This document shows, one piece after another, positions 14,473 through 23,351 of a DNA stretch of 64,000 bases. Origin of the DNA: Ramlibacter sp. (GTDB lineage: Bacteria > Pseudomonadota > Gammaproteobacteria > Burkholderiales > Burkholderiaceae_C). The first letter of the stretch is position 1, and each line of letters opens with the position of its first letter. A model generated the notes under the pieces. The model was given only the letters and a program-made list of their open reading frames with translations, had not been told where the DNA came from and searched no databases. The stretch covers positions 372,001-436,000 of the forward strand of contig JAHBZN010000001.1 in assembly GCA_019635415.1 (NCBI GenBank), written 5' to 3'. Both the position numbers and the translations under genes were made by a program.

Positions 14473-15165
14473 TTACCCCGCGTGGGTGACGCGCCCGAGC
14501 ATGTCGTGGCCGACCGCGCGCACCGCTTCATGCGGTGAGTCCAGCAGCAGGCGTCCGGCTTCGGCCATGAAGCCGGGGGTGGCGGTCTCGGGCACCTTGT
14601 GCAGCCATTGCAGCGCCTGCTCGACCTGCCCCTGCGCTGCCAAAAGCCCGGCGTAGCAGAACATGCCGCGAAAGTCCCCGCCCTGCGCTGCCTGCTGGTA
14701 GCAGAAGAAAGCCGCGTCGGCGTCCTGCTCCAGCACAAGGCCGTCCTCGTAGTAGCGCCCGATCTTGGTCATGGACTTGGCATGGCCCTGGTCGGCGGCG
14801 TCGCGGTACAGTGCAACCGCCGCGGCATGGTCCAGCGCCACGCCCTTGCCGGACTGCAGCAGGTTGGCGTAGTTGTACATGGCGGCGTCCAGCCCGGTGC
14901 GCGCGGCCTGACGGTACCAGTTGGCGGCCGCGAAGAAGTCCACCGGCGTGCCCCAGCCATTTTCGTGGCACCGCCCCACCATGTTCATGCCCATGGCGTG
15001 CTGCTGCGCCGCCGCCTTGAGGAACCAACGAAAGGCCTGCTCCTGATCCGGCGCGCCATCACGCCCATCCAGCAGCCATTGGCCGAGCAATGCCTGGGCC
15101 TCCGGGTCACCTTGCAGCGCTGCGTCGCGCAGTCGCCGGGCCATCTGTTGGGGGGGAGCGGTCAT
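14473..15165 (-). CDS. SEL1-like (tetratricopeptide) repeat protein
   Basis: This 230-residue protein is made of SEL1-like helical repeats, recognisable as A-x-W-Y-x-x-A-A blocks: QAFRWFLKAAAQQHAMGMN, AANWYRQAARTGLDAAM and AVALYRDAADQGHAKSM. No signal peptide is obvious, so it is probably a cytoplasmic scaffold. Its start lies one base after the stop of the DUF4010 gene, so the two form an operon. Together they interrupt the purine locus on the opposite strand. The specific role is unknown. Confidence 0.85.
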   Translation of the reverse strand: MTAPPQQMARRLRDAALQGDPEAQALLGQWLLDGRDGAPDQEQAFRWFLKAAAQQHAMGMNMVGRCHENGWGTPVDFFAAANWYRQAARTGLDAAMYNYANLLQSGKGVALDHAAAVALYRDAADQGHAKSMTKIGRYYEDGLVLEQDADAAFFCYQQAAQGGDFRGMFCYAGLLAAQGQVEQALQWLHKVPETATPGFMAEAGRLLLDSPHEAVRAVGHDMLGRVTHAG

Positions 15166-15166
15166 G

Positions 15167-16477
15167 TCAACGCAGGCCTGGGAGAAGATGAGAAAGCATC
15201 GGTCGCAAGGCGTCGCCCGTCAAGACGCCCAAGAGTCCGGCCAGCGCCACGCAAACCATGGCCGTGGCGAGCTTGCGAATGAGCAGGTGCTGCCGGGTAC
15301 GCAGCACGAAAGACAGACTGAAGGCCAGGCTCGTGAACGAAGCGATGACGGCCCCAGTGCCTGCCACCGAGGGCGAGAGACTGCCATCCGCGGCCAGATT
15401 GGCGGCGGCCGCGACCGCACTGGCGCTGGACATCAGACCTCCCACGACGCTCACGACGTAGAAGCCCGCGTCGCCAAATTCGCGTTGAGTCAGACTGCCG
15501 GCCACATGCAGGAGCAGGAACAGCACGCCATAGCGAAGGGCCACCGATAGCGAGAACGGCAACTCGAGCTTGATTTCGGCAGGGGGCGGCTCCCCTGCGG
15601 CGGTGCGCCGCCGGTAGCTCAGCAAGGCCAGGGCCGAATTGGCCACGAGCATCAACGCGAAGGCTGGCAGTGCCCCGAGTAGCGCCAGCGGGGCCAAAAT
15701 CAACAGCAGCGTGGCGTTGCGCAGCACCATGGCCGTGGTGGCCAACAGGATACCTCGGTAGGCCGTGTCGATGAACCCGGTCGCGCCCTCGCGCACGCGC
15801 GATGACAGCTCGATGACGGTGAAATTGCTGTTGACCAGGCCACCGAGAAAGCCCGACAGTTCTGTGCCACGGCTGCCATAGAGCTTCCAGAGGATGTAAT
15901 TCACAAAACCGATGCCTGCGATCAGGATCACGGTGATCCATGCCGCCCGCGGTTCGATCAGCCCCCAGGGGCCGATGGCGCCACGTGGCAGTGCCGGATA
16001 GATCACGATCGCCAGGATGGCCAGCAGCAGCGCTGAGCGCAGTTCGCTTTCGCTCAATCCCATGGAGAAGCCGGCCAGTCGTTCCTTCCAGGCCAGCAGG
16101 GCGGTAGCGATGACCATCACGGCAGCGGGCGAGATGGTGTGGCCCTGTCCGCACAGGATGCCGGCCATGCAAGTCACCACCATCGCCGCCGAGGTTGTGA
16201 GTTCTGAACCCTGGTTGGCTCGCAGCGTCTGTACATTGAGCAGCAGGACCAGCACGCCGACCAAAGCCAGGGCCATGAGCGCGAAATGCTCACCCAACGC
16301 GCCGCCGAGGGCTCCCAGCATCGAGATGAAGCCGAAGGTCCGCAGGCCCGCTTCCTTGCCCCTGCGCTCGCGCTCCAGGCCGATCAGCAGACCCAACGCC
16401 AGACTGAGGCCGAGTCGCAGCAGGATCGCGGAGTAGAGCCACTCCACGGTGGGAAGGTCATTGACGGGGCTTAGCAC
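15167..16477 (-). CDS. MgtC/SapB and DUF4010 domain membrane protein
   Basis: This 436-residue integral membrane protein has an N-terminal MgtC/SapB-like domain (LGLLIGLERERRGKEAGLRT, residues of about 29-48). It is followed by a larger DUF4010 multi-helix domain with NYILWKLYG, GGLVNSNFT and VVGGLMSSAS. The function of the family is not established; involvement in ion or envelope homeostasis is only suspected. It is divergent from the second BMP gene across 135 bp. That gap holds a TAGAAT box (16541-16546) that could be a -10 element. Confidence 0.88.
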   Translation of the reverse strand: MLSPVNDLPTVEWLYSAILLRLGLSLALGLLIGLERERRGKEAGLRTFGFISMLGALGGALGEHFALMALALVGVLVLLLNVQTLRANQGSELTTSAAMVVTCMAGILCGQGHTISPAAVMVIATALLAWKERLAGFSMGLSESELRSALLLAILAIVIYPALPRGAIGPWGLIEPRAAWITVILIAGIGFVNYILWKLYGSRGTELSGFLGGLVNSNFTVIELSSRVREGATGFIDTAYRGILLATTAMVLRNATLLLILAPLALLGALPAFALMLVANSALALLSYRRRTAAGEPPPAEIKLELPFSLSVALRYGVLFLLLHVAGSLTQREFGDAGFYVVSVVGGLMSSASAVAAAANLAADGSLSPSVAGTGAVIASFTSLAFSLSFVLRTRQHLLIRKLATAMVCVALAGLLGVLTGDALRPMLSHLLPGLR

Positions 16478-16612
16478 TCAGCCGCTTCCCCTCGGAGCTC
16501 GGTCTTCGGATTCATGAAATCAGTGTACACCTGCCCCCACTAGAATAGGGGTCGACGCCAACACCCCTGCGGCGCCGCTTACTCATTCATCGGGGTCATG
16601 TAGAGGAACACC

Positions 16613-17743
16613 ATGTACAAAAACCTCGCCGCGTCGCTGCGTTCAGCCTTGGCCTGCACGCTCGCCGCCGCCAGTTTGATCTCACCCGCCATTTCCCAGA
16701 CTGCGCAGACCGCTGCGTCGCCCGACAAGGTGACCGAGCCGCTGAAAATCGGCTTCGTCTATGTCGCGCCGCTGACGGCCGCCGGCTGGGTGCGCCAGCA
16801 CGAGGAGGGGCGCAAGGCCGTGCAGGCGGCGCTGGGCGACCGGGTCCAGACCACCTACGTCGAGAATGTGCCCGAGGGCGCCGACGCCGAACGCGTCATC
16901 CGCGATCTGGCGCAGCAGGGCAACCGGCTGATCTTCACCCCCAGCTTTGGCTACATGGAGCCCACGCTCAAGGTGGCGCGTGACTTTCCGGGCGTGAAGT
17001 TCGAGTCGATCACCGGCTACAAGACCGCGCCCAATGTGGCCGCGGCCAATGCGCGCTACTACGAGGGGCGCTACCTCGCCGGTGTGGCGGCCGGCCGCAT
17101 GACCCGGACCCATGTGGCGGGCTACGTGGCGGGCTTTCCCATCCCCGAAGTGCTGCAGGGCATCAATGCGTTCACGCTGGGCATGCGTTCGGTCGACCCC
17201 CAGGCCGTGGTCAAGGTGGTCTGGCTCAACGCCTGGTTCGACCCGCCGCGCGAGCGCGACGCCGCCATGAGCCTGTTCAACCAGAACGTGGACGTGATCG
17301 CCTTCCACACCGGCTCCACCGCCGTGATGGCCGCGGCCCAGGAGCGCGGCCGCATGGCCGTGGCCTACCACTCGGACATGCGGCAGGTCGCGCCGGACGC
17401 CCAGATCGTCGCGGTCACCCACGAATGGGGGGGCTACTACACGCAGCGGGCCCGCGCCGTGCTGGACGGCACCTGGAAGCCCGGCGTGGTCTGGGGGGGC
17501 GTGAAGGAGGGCATGATCCGCGTCGGCCACTTTGGCGCCAGGGTGCCCAAGGCGGTGCAGGACGAGGTGCTGGCCCGGCAGAAGGACATTGCCGCCGGCC
17601 GCCTGCAGCCGTTTCACGCCGTGGCGGCCATCAGGGACAACGAGGGCAAGGTCCAGGTGCCTGCCGGCCAGTCGCTGGACGACGGGCAGATCCTCAACAT
17701 GAACTGGCTGGTCGAGGGCGTGCAGGGCAAGATCGGGGGCTGA
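16613..17743 (+). CDS. Second BMP-family (purine-type) periplasmic binding protein
   Basis: The 376-residue protein has a Sec signal peptide ending near AISQ-TAQ and no lipobox cysteine, so it should be a soluble periplasmic protein. The BMP domain begins at LKIGFVYVAPLTAAGWV. It shares GYMEPTLKVA, GYKTA and FPIPEVLQGINAFTLG with the lipoprotein at 11229-12386. It has no ABC partner genes of its own, so it may use the transporter at 7632-11180 or act as a sensor or reserve binding protein. Guanine deaminase follows 88 bp later on the same strand. Confidence 0.9.
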   Translation: MYKNLAASLRSALACTLAAASLISPAISQTAQTAASPDKVTEPLKIGFVYVAPLTAAGWVRQHEEGRKAVQAALGDRVQTTYVENVPEGADAERVIRDLAQQGNRLIFTPSFGYMEPTLKVARDFPGVKFESITGYKTAPNVAAANARYYEGRYLAGVAAGRMTRTHVAGYVAGFPIPEVLQGINAFTLGMRSVDPQAVVKVVWLNAWFDPPRERDAAMSLFNQNVDVIAFHTGSTAVMAAAQERGRMAVAYHSDMRQVAPDAQIVAVTHEWGGYYTQRARAVLDGTWKPGVVWGGVKEGMIRVGHFGARVPKAVQDEVLARQKDIAAGRLQPFHAVAAIRDNEGKVQVPAGQSLDDGQILNMNWLVEGVQGKIGG

Positions 17744-17831
17744 CCGGCCGCGCCCCTGGTGGCCCGGCATATAGCCCTTATCCGGCACGGCATATGCGTG
17801 GGGTCCGTGCCCCCGGTTAAGCTCCCGCCCC

Positions 17832-19106
17832 ATGAAAGCCTACCGCGCCGCCATTCTCCGTTTTGCCGATGACCACCGTGCCCAGTACGAGGCCGACGGG
17901 CTGCTGGTCGTCGGCCCGGACGCCGCCGGCCGACCGGTGGTGCGGGCCGTGGGCGCCTATGACGCGCTCGCGCCCAACTACCCTGGCGTGGCCATCGAGC
18001 ACCTGCCGGGCCGCCTCATCGCGCCGGGCTTTGTGGACCTGCACATCCACTTTCCCCAGACCGATGTGATCGGCTCGCCAGCCGAGGGCCTGCTGCCCTG
18101 GCTCGAGAACTACACCTTTCCCCATGAATCCCGGTTTGCCGACGCGGCCTACGCGGCCGAGGTGGCCACGGTGTTCCTGGACGAGCTGCTGCGCCATGGC
18201 GTGACCACGGCGCTGACGTTCTGCACTTCGCACCCCGCCTCGGTGGACGCGCTCATGGCGGCGTCGCAGGCGCGCGGCATGCGCCTGATCGCGGGCAAGG
18301 TGCTGCAGGACCGCCACTCACCCGACGGTGTGCGCGACCAGACCGAGCAGTCCCTGGCCGACACCGAAGCGCTGATTGGCCGCTGGCACGGGCAGGGGCG
18401 GCTGGGCTATGCCATCACGCCGCGCTTTGCGCCGAGCTGCTCCGAGGCGCAGCTGCGCGGCGCGGGCGCGCTGGCGGCGAAGTACCCCGACGTCTGGATT
18501 CAATCGCACGTGGCCGAGAACAAGGACGAAATCCGCTGGGCACGCGAGCTGTTCCCGCAGTCGCGCAGCTACCTGTCCATCTACGACGACTTCGGGCTGA
18601 TGCGGGAGCGGGCCGTGTACGCGCACTGCATCCACTTTGATGACGATGACCGGGCGCTGATGCGCTCCACCGGCGCGGCCGCGGCCGTGAGCCCGACCAG
18701 CAACCTGTTCCTGGGCAGCGGCTTCTTCGACTATGAAGGCGCGGACCGCATCGGCTTCAAGTACGGGCTCGCGAGCGATGTGGGCGGCGGCACCAGCTTC
18801 AGCCCGTTTCACACCATGCTCGCGGCCTACCACGTGGGCCGCGAGGGCCAGACCAAACCGGGCCTCAGCCTGAGCCCGCAGGCCCTGTGGTGGCAGCACA
18901 CCGCCGGCGCCGCGCAGGCGCTGGGGCTGGACGGCGTGGTGGGCAACCTGCAGCCCGGCTGCGAGGCCGACTTCGTGGTGCTCGACCCGCAGGCCACGCC
19001 GCTATTGGCGCGCAAGACCGCACAGGCGGGCAACCTGGACGAACTGCTGTTCGCCCTGATCGTGCTGGGTGACGACCGGGTGGTCGAAAAAACCGTGATT
19101 TCCTGA
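17832..19106 (+). CDS. guaD: Guanine deaminase
   Basis: This 424-residue cytoplasmic zinc amidohydrolase converts guanine to xanthine. Metal ligands His71 and His73 are in GFVDLHIHFPQ. Further signatures are ITPRFAPSCSE, QSHVAENKDE, AHCIHF, PTSNLFLGSG and SDVGGGTSFSPF, a pattern specific to guanine deaminases. The product xanthine is the substrate of the xanthine dehydrogenase encoded at 2709-6526. A full copy of the dispersed repeat follows the stop immediately. Confidence 0.95.
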   Translation: MKAYRAAILRFADDHRAQYEADGLLVVGPDAAGRPVVRAVGAYDALAPNYPGVAIEHLPGRLIAPGFVDLHIHFPQTDVIGSPAEGLLPWLENYTFPHESRFADAAYAAEVATVFLDELLRHGVTTALTFCTSHPASVDALMAASQARGMRLIAGKVLQDRHSPDGVRDQTEQSLADTEALIGRWHGQGRLGYAITPRFAPSCSEAQLRGAGALAAKYPDVWIQSHVAENKDEIRWARELFPQSRSYLSIYDDFGLMRERAVYAHCIHFDDDDRALMRSTGAAAAVSPTSNLFLGSGFFDYEGADRIGFKYGLASDVGGGTSFSPFHTMLAAYHVGREGQTKPGLSLSPQALWWQHTAGAAQALGLDGVVGNLQPGCEADFVVLDPQATPLLARKTAQAGNLDELLFALIVLGDDRVVEKTVIS

Positions 19107-19162
19107 TCAAAAATGGCTGTAGCCCTTGCCGGGCGGCCATCATGTGCTATCAAAAGTGAAGT
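19107..19162 (+). repeat. Full-length copy of dispersed intergenic repeat
   Basis: Directly after guaD lies a two-part element. Its left part is AAAAATGGCTGTAGCCCTTG, followed by a GC-rich middle, and its right part is GTGCTATCAAAAGTGAAG. The same architecture recurs at 46188-46248, 52689-52743 and 60670-60722, and right halves alone occur at four other places. The remaining 36 nt to the next gene show nothing else. Confidence 0.75.
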
Positions 19163-19198
19163 AATTGGCGGGTGTGCACGCACCGGATCATTGCGCTC

Positions 19199-20092
19199 TC
19201 AGGCCGAGACGCCGACCTGCAGCGTGGCCACATAGCCGGCCGCGTTGCTTCCGGTGATCGTGGGCAACTGCAGCGTCGCGCCGTCGCTGAACACGTTGTC
19301 GCTGGCCAGGCTGATCCGCGAAAAGTTCGCGCTGCTGCCGGTGTAGCGTGCGTCGGCGTAGACCGCGCCCGCAGCCGCGGCGGGCATCGCCAGCTGCGAG
19401 GTCTTGATGTCGTTGCTGCCGCTGGTGGCGCGCGCCAGGCTGGCGTACACCTCGAAATGGATGTGCGGCCAGCGGCCGTCGTAGCAGCCCGGAAAGATGG
19501 TGCTGAACGTGAGTTCGCCCGCACTGTCGCTCACCTGCACCCCGCGCAGGTAGTTCTCGGCGGTCACGCCCTGGGAGTACATCGAGTAGCGGCCCAGCGC
19601 ATCGCAATGCCACAGGTACACCGCAAAGCCCGCCAGCGAGGCGCAGCTGCTGGCGGTGTTGACCAGCTGCAGCTTCACGGTCAGGGGCACGCCGACGGCC
19701 GTGCCGGTGGCGCCGCCAAAGCTGCTCGTGATGTCGTTGCGCACCACGCCGGACAGCGTCAGCGCATTGGCAACGCCGCCACTGCCGCCGTTGTTGGTGC
19801 CGTCACCCGGGTAGGGGCCGGCGGTCTCCTCGGGGATGGTGGCGCAGCTCGCCGACGTGCTGCCGGTTGTGCTGCCGGTCGAGCCGGTGCCCGTACCGGT
19901 CCCGGTGGTGGTGCCTGTGGTGCTGGTGGCCGTGGTGGCGCTGGCGGCATCGCCGCCCCCGCCGCAACCGGCCAGGGCCGCAGCCGCGCCGGCGCCCAGC
20001 CAGCGCAGGGTGTCGCGGCGGCCTTGCCGAAGGCGCAGCAGGGTATCGAGGTCATGGGCCAGGCTGGGATGGGGGTGGGAATGGTGGTGCAT
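19199..20092 (-). CDS. Intradiol-dioxygenase-like exported lipoprotein
   Basis: The protein (297 residues from ATG 20092; ATG 20104 is an alternative start) has an N-terminal RRDTLRWLGAGAAAALAGC segment that combines a twin-arginine-like motif with a lipobox. A low-complexity Thr/Gly/Ser linker follows, then a domain like protocatechuate 3,4-dioxygenase beta chains. Candidate iron ligands are the tyrosines of NYLRG and GCYDGRWPHIHF and the two histidines of HIH. ETAGPYPGDG is the family's usual lead-in. A dioxygenase fold placed on an envelope lipoprotein is known in this family, but the substrates are mostly unidentified. The gene ends convergent to guaD and lies downstream of the two-component genes. 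Confidence 0.82.
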   Translation of the reverse strand: MHHHSHPHPSLAHDLDTLLRLRQGRRDTLRWLGAGAAAALAGCGGGGDAASATTATSTTGTTTGTGTGTGSTGSTTGSTSASCATIPEETAGPYPGDGTNNGGSGGVANALTLSGVVRNDITSSFGGATGTAVGVPLTVKLQLVNTASSCASLAGFAVYLWHCDALGRYSMYSQGVTAENYLRGVQVSDSAGELTFSTIFPGCYDGRWPHIHFEVYASLARATSGSNDIKTSQLAMPAAAAGAVYADARYTGSSANFSRISLASDNVFSDGATLQLPTITGSNAAGYVATLQVGVSA

Positions 20093-20145
20093 GTCCCGAA
20101 GCATGGCGGCCAATCTGGGAGAAATCTCGCAGACGGGCGCCAAGT

Positions 20146-20847
20146 TCAGCGCGGCTCGAAGCTGAAACCCACGCCGTACACCGAGCGGATCCATTCATGA
20201 TGGGGCTCGTGCGCGGCCAGCTTGCGGCGCAGGTTCTTGACGTGGCTGTCCAGCGACCGTTCGCTGGCCTCCAGCGCGTCGGGGTAGACCAGGTCCATTA
20301 GTTGCGCGCGCGAGTAGATGCGTCCGGGCCGTGCCGCCAGCACCCGCAGGATGCTGAACTCCTTGCGGGTCAGTTCGAGCCTGCGCCCGTCGAGCGTTGT
20401 GGTGCCCTGGGTCTCGTCCAGGCGCAGACCCGTCGGGGCCGCCAGGCCGTCCGGGTCGGGCGCGGCCGGGGGGGCCAACACGGCAGGTTGGCTGCGGCGC
20501 AGCACGGCCTTGACGCGCGCCACCACCTCGCGCGGTGAGAAGGGTTTGCAGATGTAGTCGTCCGCGCCGGCCTCCAGGCCCAGCAGGCGGTCAACCTCCT
20601 CCACGCGCGCCGTCAGCATCACCACGGGCAGCGGGCCGCGCTCGCGCACGGCGCGCAGCACCTGAAGCCCGTCCAGCCCGGGCAGCATCAGGTCCAGCAA
20701 CAGCAGGGCGGGAGGCTCGGCCAGCGCGGCCTGCAGGGCGACCGCACCATCGGTGAAATGCCGAGGAGTGAACCCCGCAGCGCGCAGGTAGTCGACCAGC
20801 ACCGAGGCGATGTCGGGCTCGTCCTCGATGACGAACAGCGTGGTCAT
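20146..20847 (-). CDS. OmpR-family response regulator (BaeR-like)
   Basis: The 233-residue protein has a receiver domain (acidic pair ED at 9-10, phospho-acceptor Asp52, conserved Lys in CKPFS). A winged-helix DNA-binding domain follows, with ELTRKEFSILRVLAARPGR and a C-terminal IRSVYGVGFSFE. It is translationally coupled to the sensor kinase (4-bp overlap). The nearby beta-barrel and ferritin/MNIO genes share an upstream element and are plausible targets, which is inference from position only. Confidence 0.93.
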   Translation of the reverse strand: MTTLFVIEDEPDIASVLVDYLRAAGFTPRHFTDGAVALQAALAEPPALLLLDLMLPGLDGLQVLRAVRERGPLPVVMLTARVEEVDRLLGLEAGADDYICKPFSPREVVARVKAVLRRSQPAVLAPPAAPDPDGLAAPTGLRLDETQGTTTLDGRRLELTRKEFSILRVLAARPGRIYSRAQLMDLVYPDALEASERSLDSHVKNLRRKLAAHEPHHEWIRSVYGVGFSFEPR

Positions 20848-22349
20848 GGCGCCGCCGGTAGCGAGAGGCTGATGCGCAGGCCGCCCAGGGGCGAGGGCGA
20901 TGCGCTGATGTGTCCGCCATGGGCCTGCACGATGGACTGGCAGATGGCCAGGCCCAGGCCCGCCCCGCCCGTGGCGCGGTCGCGCGAGGCCTCGCCGCGG
21001 AAGAAGCGCTCGAACAGCCGGGCGTAGTCGTGTGGCTGGGGCGCGGGGGCCGAATCATCGATCACGAGGCTGAACCCGCCGTCCGGACCATGCCCCGCCT
21101 GCAAGCGGATCACGCCACCGGCGTGGGTGTAGCGCAGGCTGTTTTCCAGCAGGTTGACGAACACCTGGGCCAGCCGGGTGGGATCGGCCAGCACCGCAGG
21201 CGTCTCAGGTGCGGCGGGTCCCTCCAGGCGGAGTCCGTGTTGCTGCAGGCGGGGGCGCATGGAGTCGAGCACCTCGGCCAGCACGTCCACAGGACGCGTG
21301 GGGACGAGGGCGAGCGCGCCGGGTGCGTTGGCGTCCTGCGTGACCAGCCTCAGGTCCTCCACCAGGCGGCCCAGCCGCATGACCTGGCCATGCAGCCGCT
21401 GGGCGGTGGCGGGGTCGAACTGGCGCACGCCGTCCTGCACCGCCTCAATTTCGGCGCGCAGAGCGGCCACCGGGGTGCGCAGTTCATGGGCCACATCGGC
21501 CAGCCATTGCTGGCGCGACTGTTCGGTGCGGGCCAGGCGCTGCGCCATGTCATTGAAGGTTCGGGTCAGGTCCGCGAATTCGTCGCTGCCCTGAACAGGC
21601 ACGGCCACGTCGTGCCGTCCCTCGGCCACGGATTGCGCGGCCCCCACCAGCCGCTCCACCGGACGGACCCAGCGGCGTGCCATCCACGCCGACAGGCCCA
21701 GCGCGAGCAGCAGTCCAGCCAGGCCGACATAGACCACGAAGGCCGATTGCTGCGCCACAAAAGCGCGATCAGCGCTCGAGCCCAGGCCCTGCAGGGGAGC
21801 CAGTCCGAGATAGGCCACGGTGCGGCCGTTCACCTGGACGGGCTTGCGCAGCAGGCCGTCAACCGGGGCCGCCAGACCGGCCAGCACCTGCCGGCCGTCG
21901 GCATCCCAGAGCGACAGCCGGCGGTACAGCGAGTCGGGCGAGGCGCGCGGGTCCTCCGGCCGGTCGGGAGGGGGCGGGGGCGCCAGGCGCTGCGGCAGCA
22001 GGTCAAGCTGGGGCTCGCCGGGCCCGTCACCGTGGTGCGGGGGCGGCTCGCGCCGGGGCGCGGGAGGGCGCTCAGCCGTGCGTGGAAAGCCAGTGCCGCC
22101 ATCGGGCATCTGCAGCCGGTGCCAGGCCCCGGGGTCGCTGCGAAGGAAGTCCCAGCTGCCTTCGCGGGCATAGGCCTGCTGCAGATGGCCCACCAGCCAG
22201 TCGAGCCGCGAGAGTTCGATCTCGGCCACGTAGGGGCCAATGCCCCGCTGCAGGCCCAGCCGCGACAGGCCCACGAACAGGGCCAGCTGCAGCGCGAGCA
22301 GCAGGGCCAGCGCGAGAAAGAACTTTCGCTGCAGCGTGAGACGGGGCAT
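20844..22349 (-). CDS. Sensor histidine kinase (BaeS-like) with Pro/His-rich periplasmic loop
   Basis: This 501-residue inner-membrane kinase has TM1 at about 9-30, a periplasmic region, TM2 at about 203-225, a HAMP domain, and a dimerisation helix with His288 (HELRTPVAAL). The ATPase domain shows NLLENSLRYT and GAGLGLAICQSI. Residues of about 92-133 of the sensor region are unusually rich in proline, with adjacent histidines (REPPPHHGDG, then a run of five prolines). This could bind metal or sense the envelope. It is the upstream member of the two-component pair and is divergent from the beta-barrel gene across 144 bp. Confidence 0.92.
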   Translation of the reverse strand: MPRLTLQRKFFLALALLLALQLALFVGLSRLGLQRGIGPYVAEIELSRLDWLVGHLQQAYAREGSWDFLRSDPGAWHRLQMPDGGTGFPRTAERPPAPRREPPPHHGDGPGEPQLDLLPQRLAPPPPPDRPEDPRASPDSLYRRLSLWDADGRQVLAGLAAPVDGLLRKPVQVNGRTVAYLGLAPLQGLGSSADRAFVAQQSAFVVYVGLAGLLLALGLSAWMARRWVRPVERLVGAAQSVAEGRHDVAVPVQGSDEFADLTRTFNDMAQRLARTEQSRQQWLADVAHELRTPVAALRAEIEAVQDGVRQFDPATAQRLHGQVMRLGRLVEDLRLVTQDANAPGALALVPTRPVDVLAEVLDSMRPRLQQHGLRLEGPAAPETPAVLADPTRLAQVFVNLLENSLRYTHAGGVIRLQAGHGPDGGFSLVIDDSAPAPQPHDYARLFERFFRGEASRDRATGGAGLGLAICQSIVQAHGGHISASPSPLGGLRISLSLPAAP

Positions 22350-22395
22350 GGCGGCATTGTGCAGGAGGCCCCCGCGCGGGCGGGTTCCGGCGGCC

Positions 22396-22440
22396 TCCTA
22401 CAAACTGGGGATGCCAAGCCTCCCGCCGCCTCCTACGATG
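22396..22440 (+). promoter_or_regulatory. Promoter region with TCCTACAAA element and TACGAT -10 box
   Basis: CCTCCTACAAACTGGGG begins at 22394, and TCCTACGATG lies at 22431-22440. The first base of the second element is exactly 35 nt after that of the first. TACGAT (22434-22439) is a plausible -10 box about 54 nt before the start codon at 22494. The same pair with the same 35-nt offset precedes the ferritin-like gene on the other strand (27033 to 26989). No good -35 hexamer is seen, so the upstream element may bind an activator. Confidence 0.55.
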
Positions 22441-22493
22441 CGTGCGAGCCTGGGCACGGGCCCGGCCGGAACCCCCACAGGAAGGACCTCCCG

Positions 22494-23330
22494 ATGACTG
22501 CTGTCTTGCCCCTGCGCGCCGCCGCGCCGCGCCTCAACATCACCTCGCCGCTGGGCCTGCTGGCCGATCTTGAAGGCACCTGGGCCGGCGCGGGCTTCAA
22601 CCTGATCGCGGTGCCCAACTTCCAGAACCACGGCGACTTCCGCCTCATGCTGAACGCCACGAACGAGGTGATCCAGTTCAATTCGATTGGCGGCGTGGTG
22701 CCCAATCGCGGCTCGGTGCAGGACGACATCGGCATCTTCGGCCTGACCTATCTGCAGCGCGTCAACGACGCGGTCACGCACGAGGGCATCCACATCGAGC
22801 CGGGCATCTGGCTCAATGTGCCGGCCACCTCCGATCCGGCGGCCGGGCCCAGCATCGTGCGCCAGTCCACGATTCCGCATGGGGATTCGCTGCTGGCGCA
22901 GGGCACGGCCTTCAGCGTGCCGGGAGGGCCACAGATCGCACCCGTCAGTGCCAAGCCCACCGGGCCGGGACTGAGTAGCAAGTTGCCCGGCTACCTGGAC
23001 CCGTACGGCCACTCCAACCTGCCCCCCGGCATGAAGCAGACCTATGTGGCCAACATGAACCAGGCACTGGTTGACGCCATCCAGGGGCAGACCATCATCA
23101 ACACGGTGGTGCTCGAGGTGGCGTCGATTCCGGTGGGCGGCATTGTCAACATTCCCTTTGTCACGGCAAACGCCAATGCCACGCGCATGGACGCGATTTT
23201 CTGGATCGAGACGGTGCAGCGCGCCGACGGTTCGACGTTCCTGCAACTGCAGTACACGCAGACCGTGATCCTGAATTTCCTGGACATCGACTGGCCGCAC
23301 ATCTCGGTGGCCACCATGATCCGTACCTGA
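22494..23330 (+). CDS. Beta-barrel-type protein, nitrobindin/heme-binding-protein-like
   Basis: The 278-residue protein has no signal peptide and no membrane segment. The LADLEGTWAGAGFN segment (residues 23-36) resembles the GTWxGxG start of nitrobindin- and lipocalin-like barrels, and the rest is rich in alternating strand patterns. I cannot confirm heme ligands; histidines at FQNHGDF, VTHEGIHIE and DWPHIS are the candidates. A strong AGGAAGGA ribosome site precedes the ATG at 22494. It is divergent from the sensor kinase and convergent with the MNIO operon, and it shares an upstream element with that operon, so it probably belongs to the same regulon. The function is unknown. Confidence 0.75.
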   Translation: MTAVLPLRAAAPRLNITSPLGLLADLEGTWAGAGFNLIAVPNFQNHGDFRLMLNATNEVIQFNSIGGVVPNRGSVQDDIGIFGLTYLQRVNDAVTHEGIHIEPGIWLNVPATSDPAAGPSIVRQSTIPHGDSLLAQGTAFSVPGGPQIAPVSAKPTGPGLSSKLPGYLDPYGHSNLPPGMKQTYVANMNQALVDAIQGQTIINTVVLEVASIPVGGIVNIPFVTANANATRMDAIFWIETVQRADGSTFLQLQYTQTVILNFLDIDWPHISVATMIRT

Positions 23331-23351
23331 CGGCACCGCCCGCGCGGTACG

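Noticed and set aside
20910..22493. Very long open frame extending upstream of the beta-barrel gene, antisense to the sensor kinase
   Set aside because: It is a shadow frame in GC-rich DNA. The kinase on the other strand has full family motifs, and a strong ribosome site fixes the beta-barrel start at 22494.
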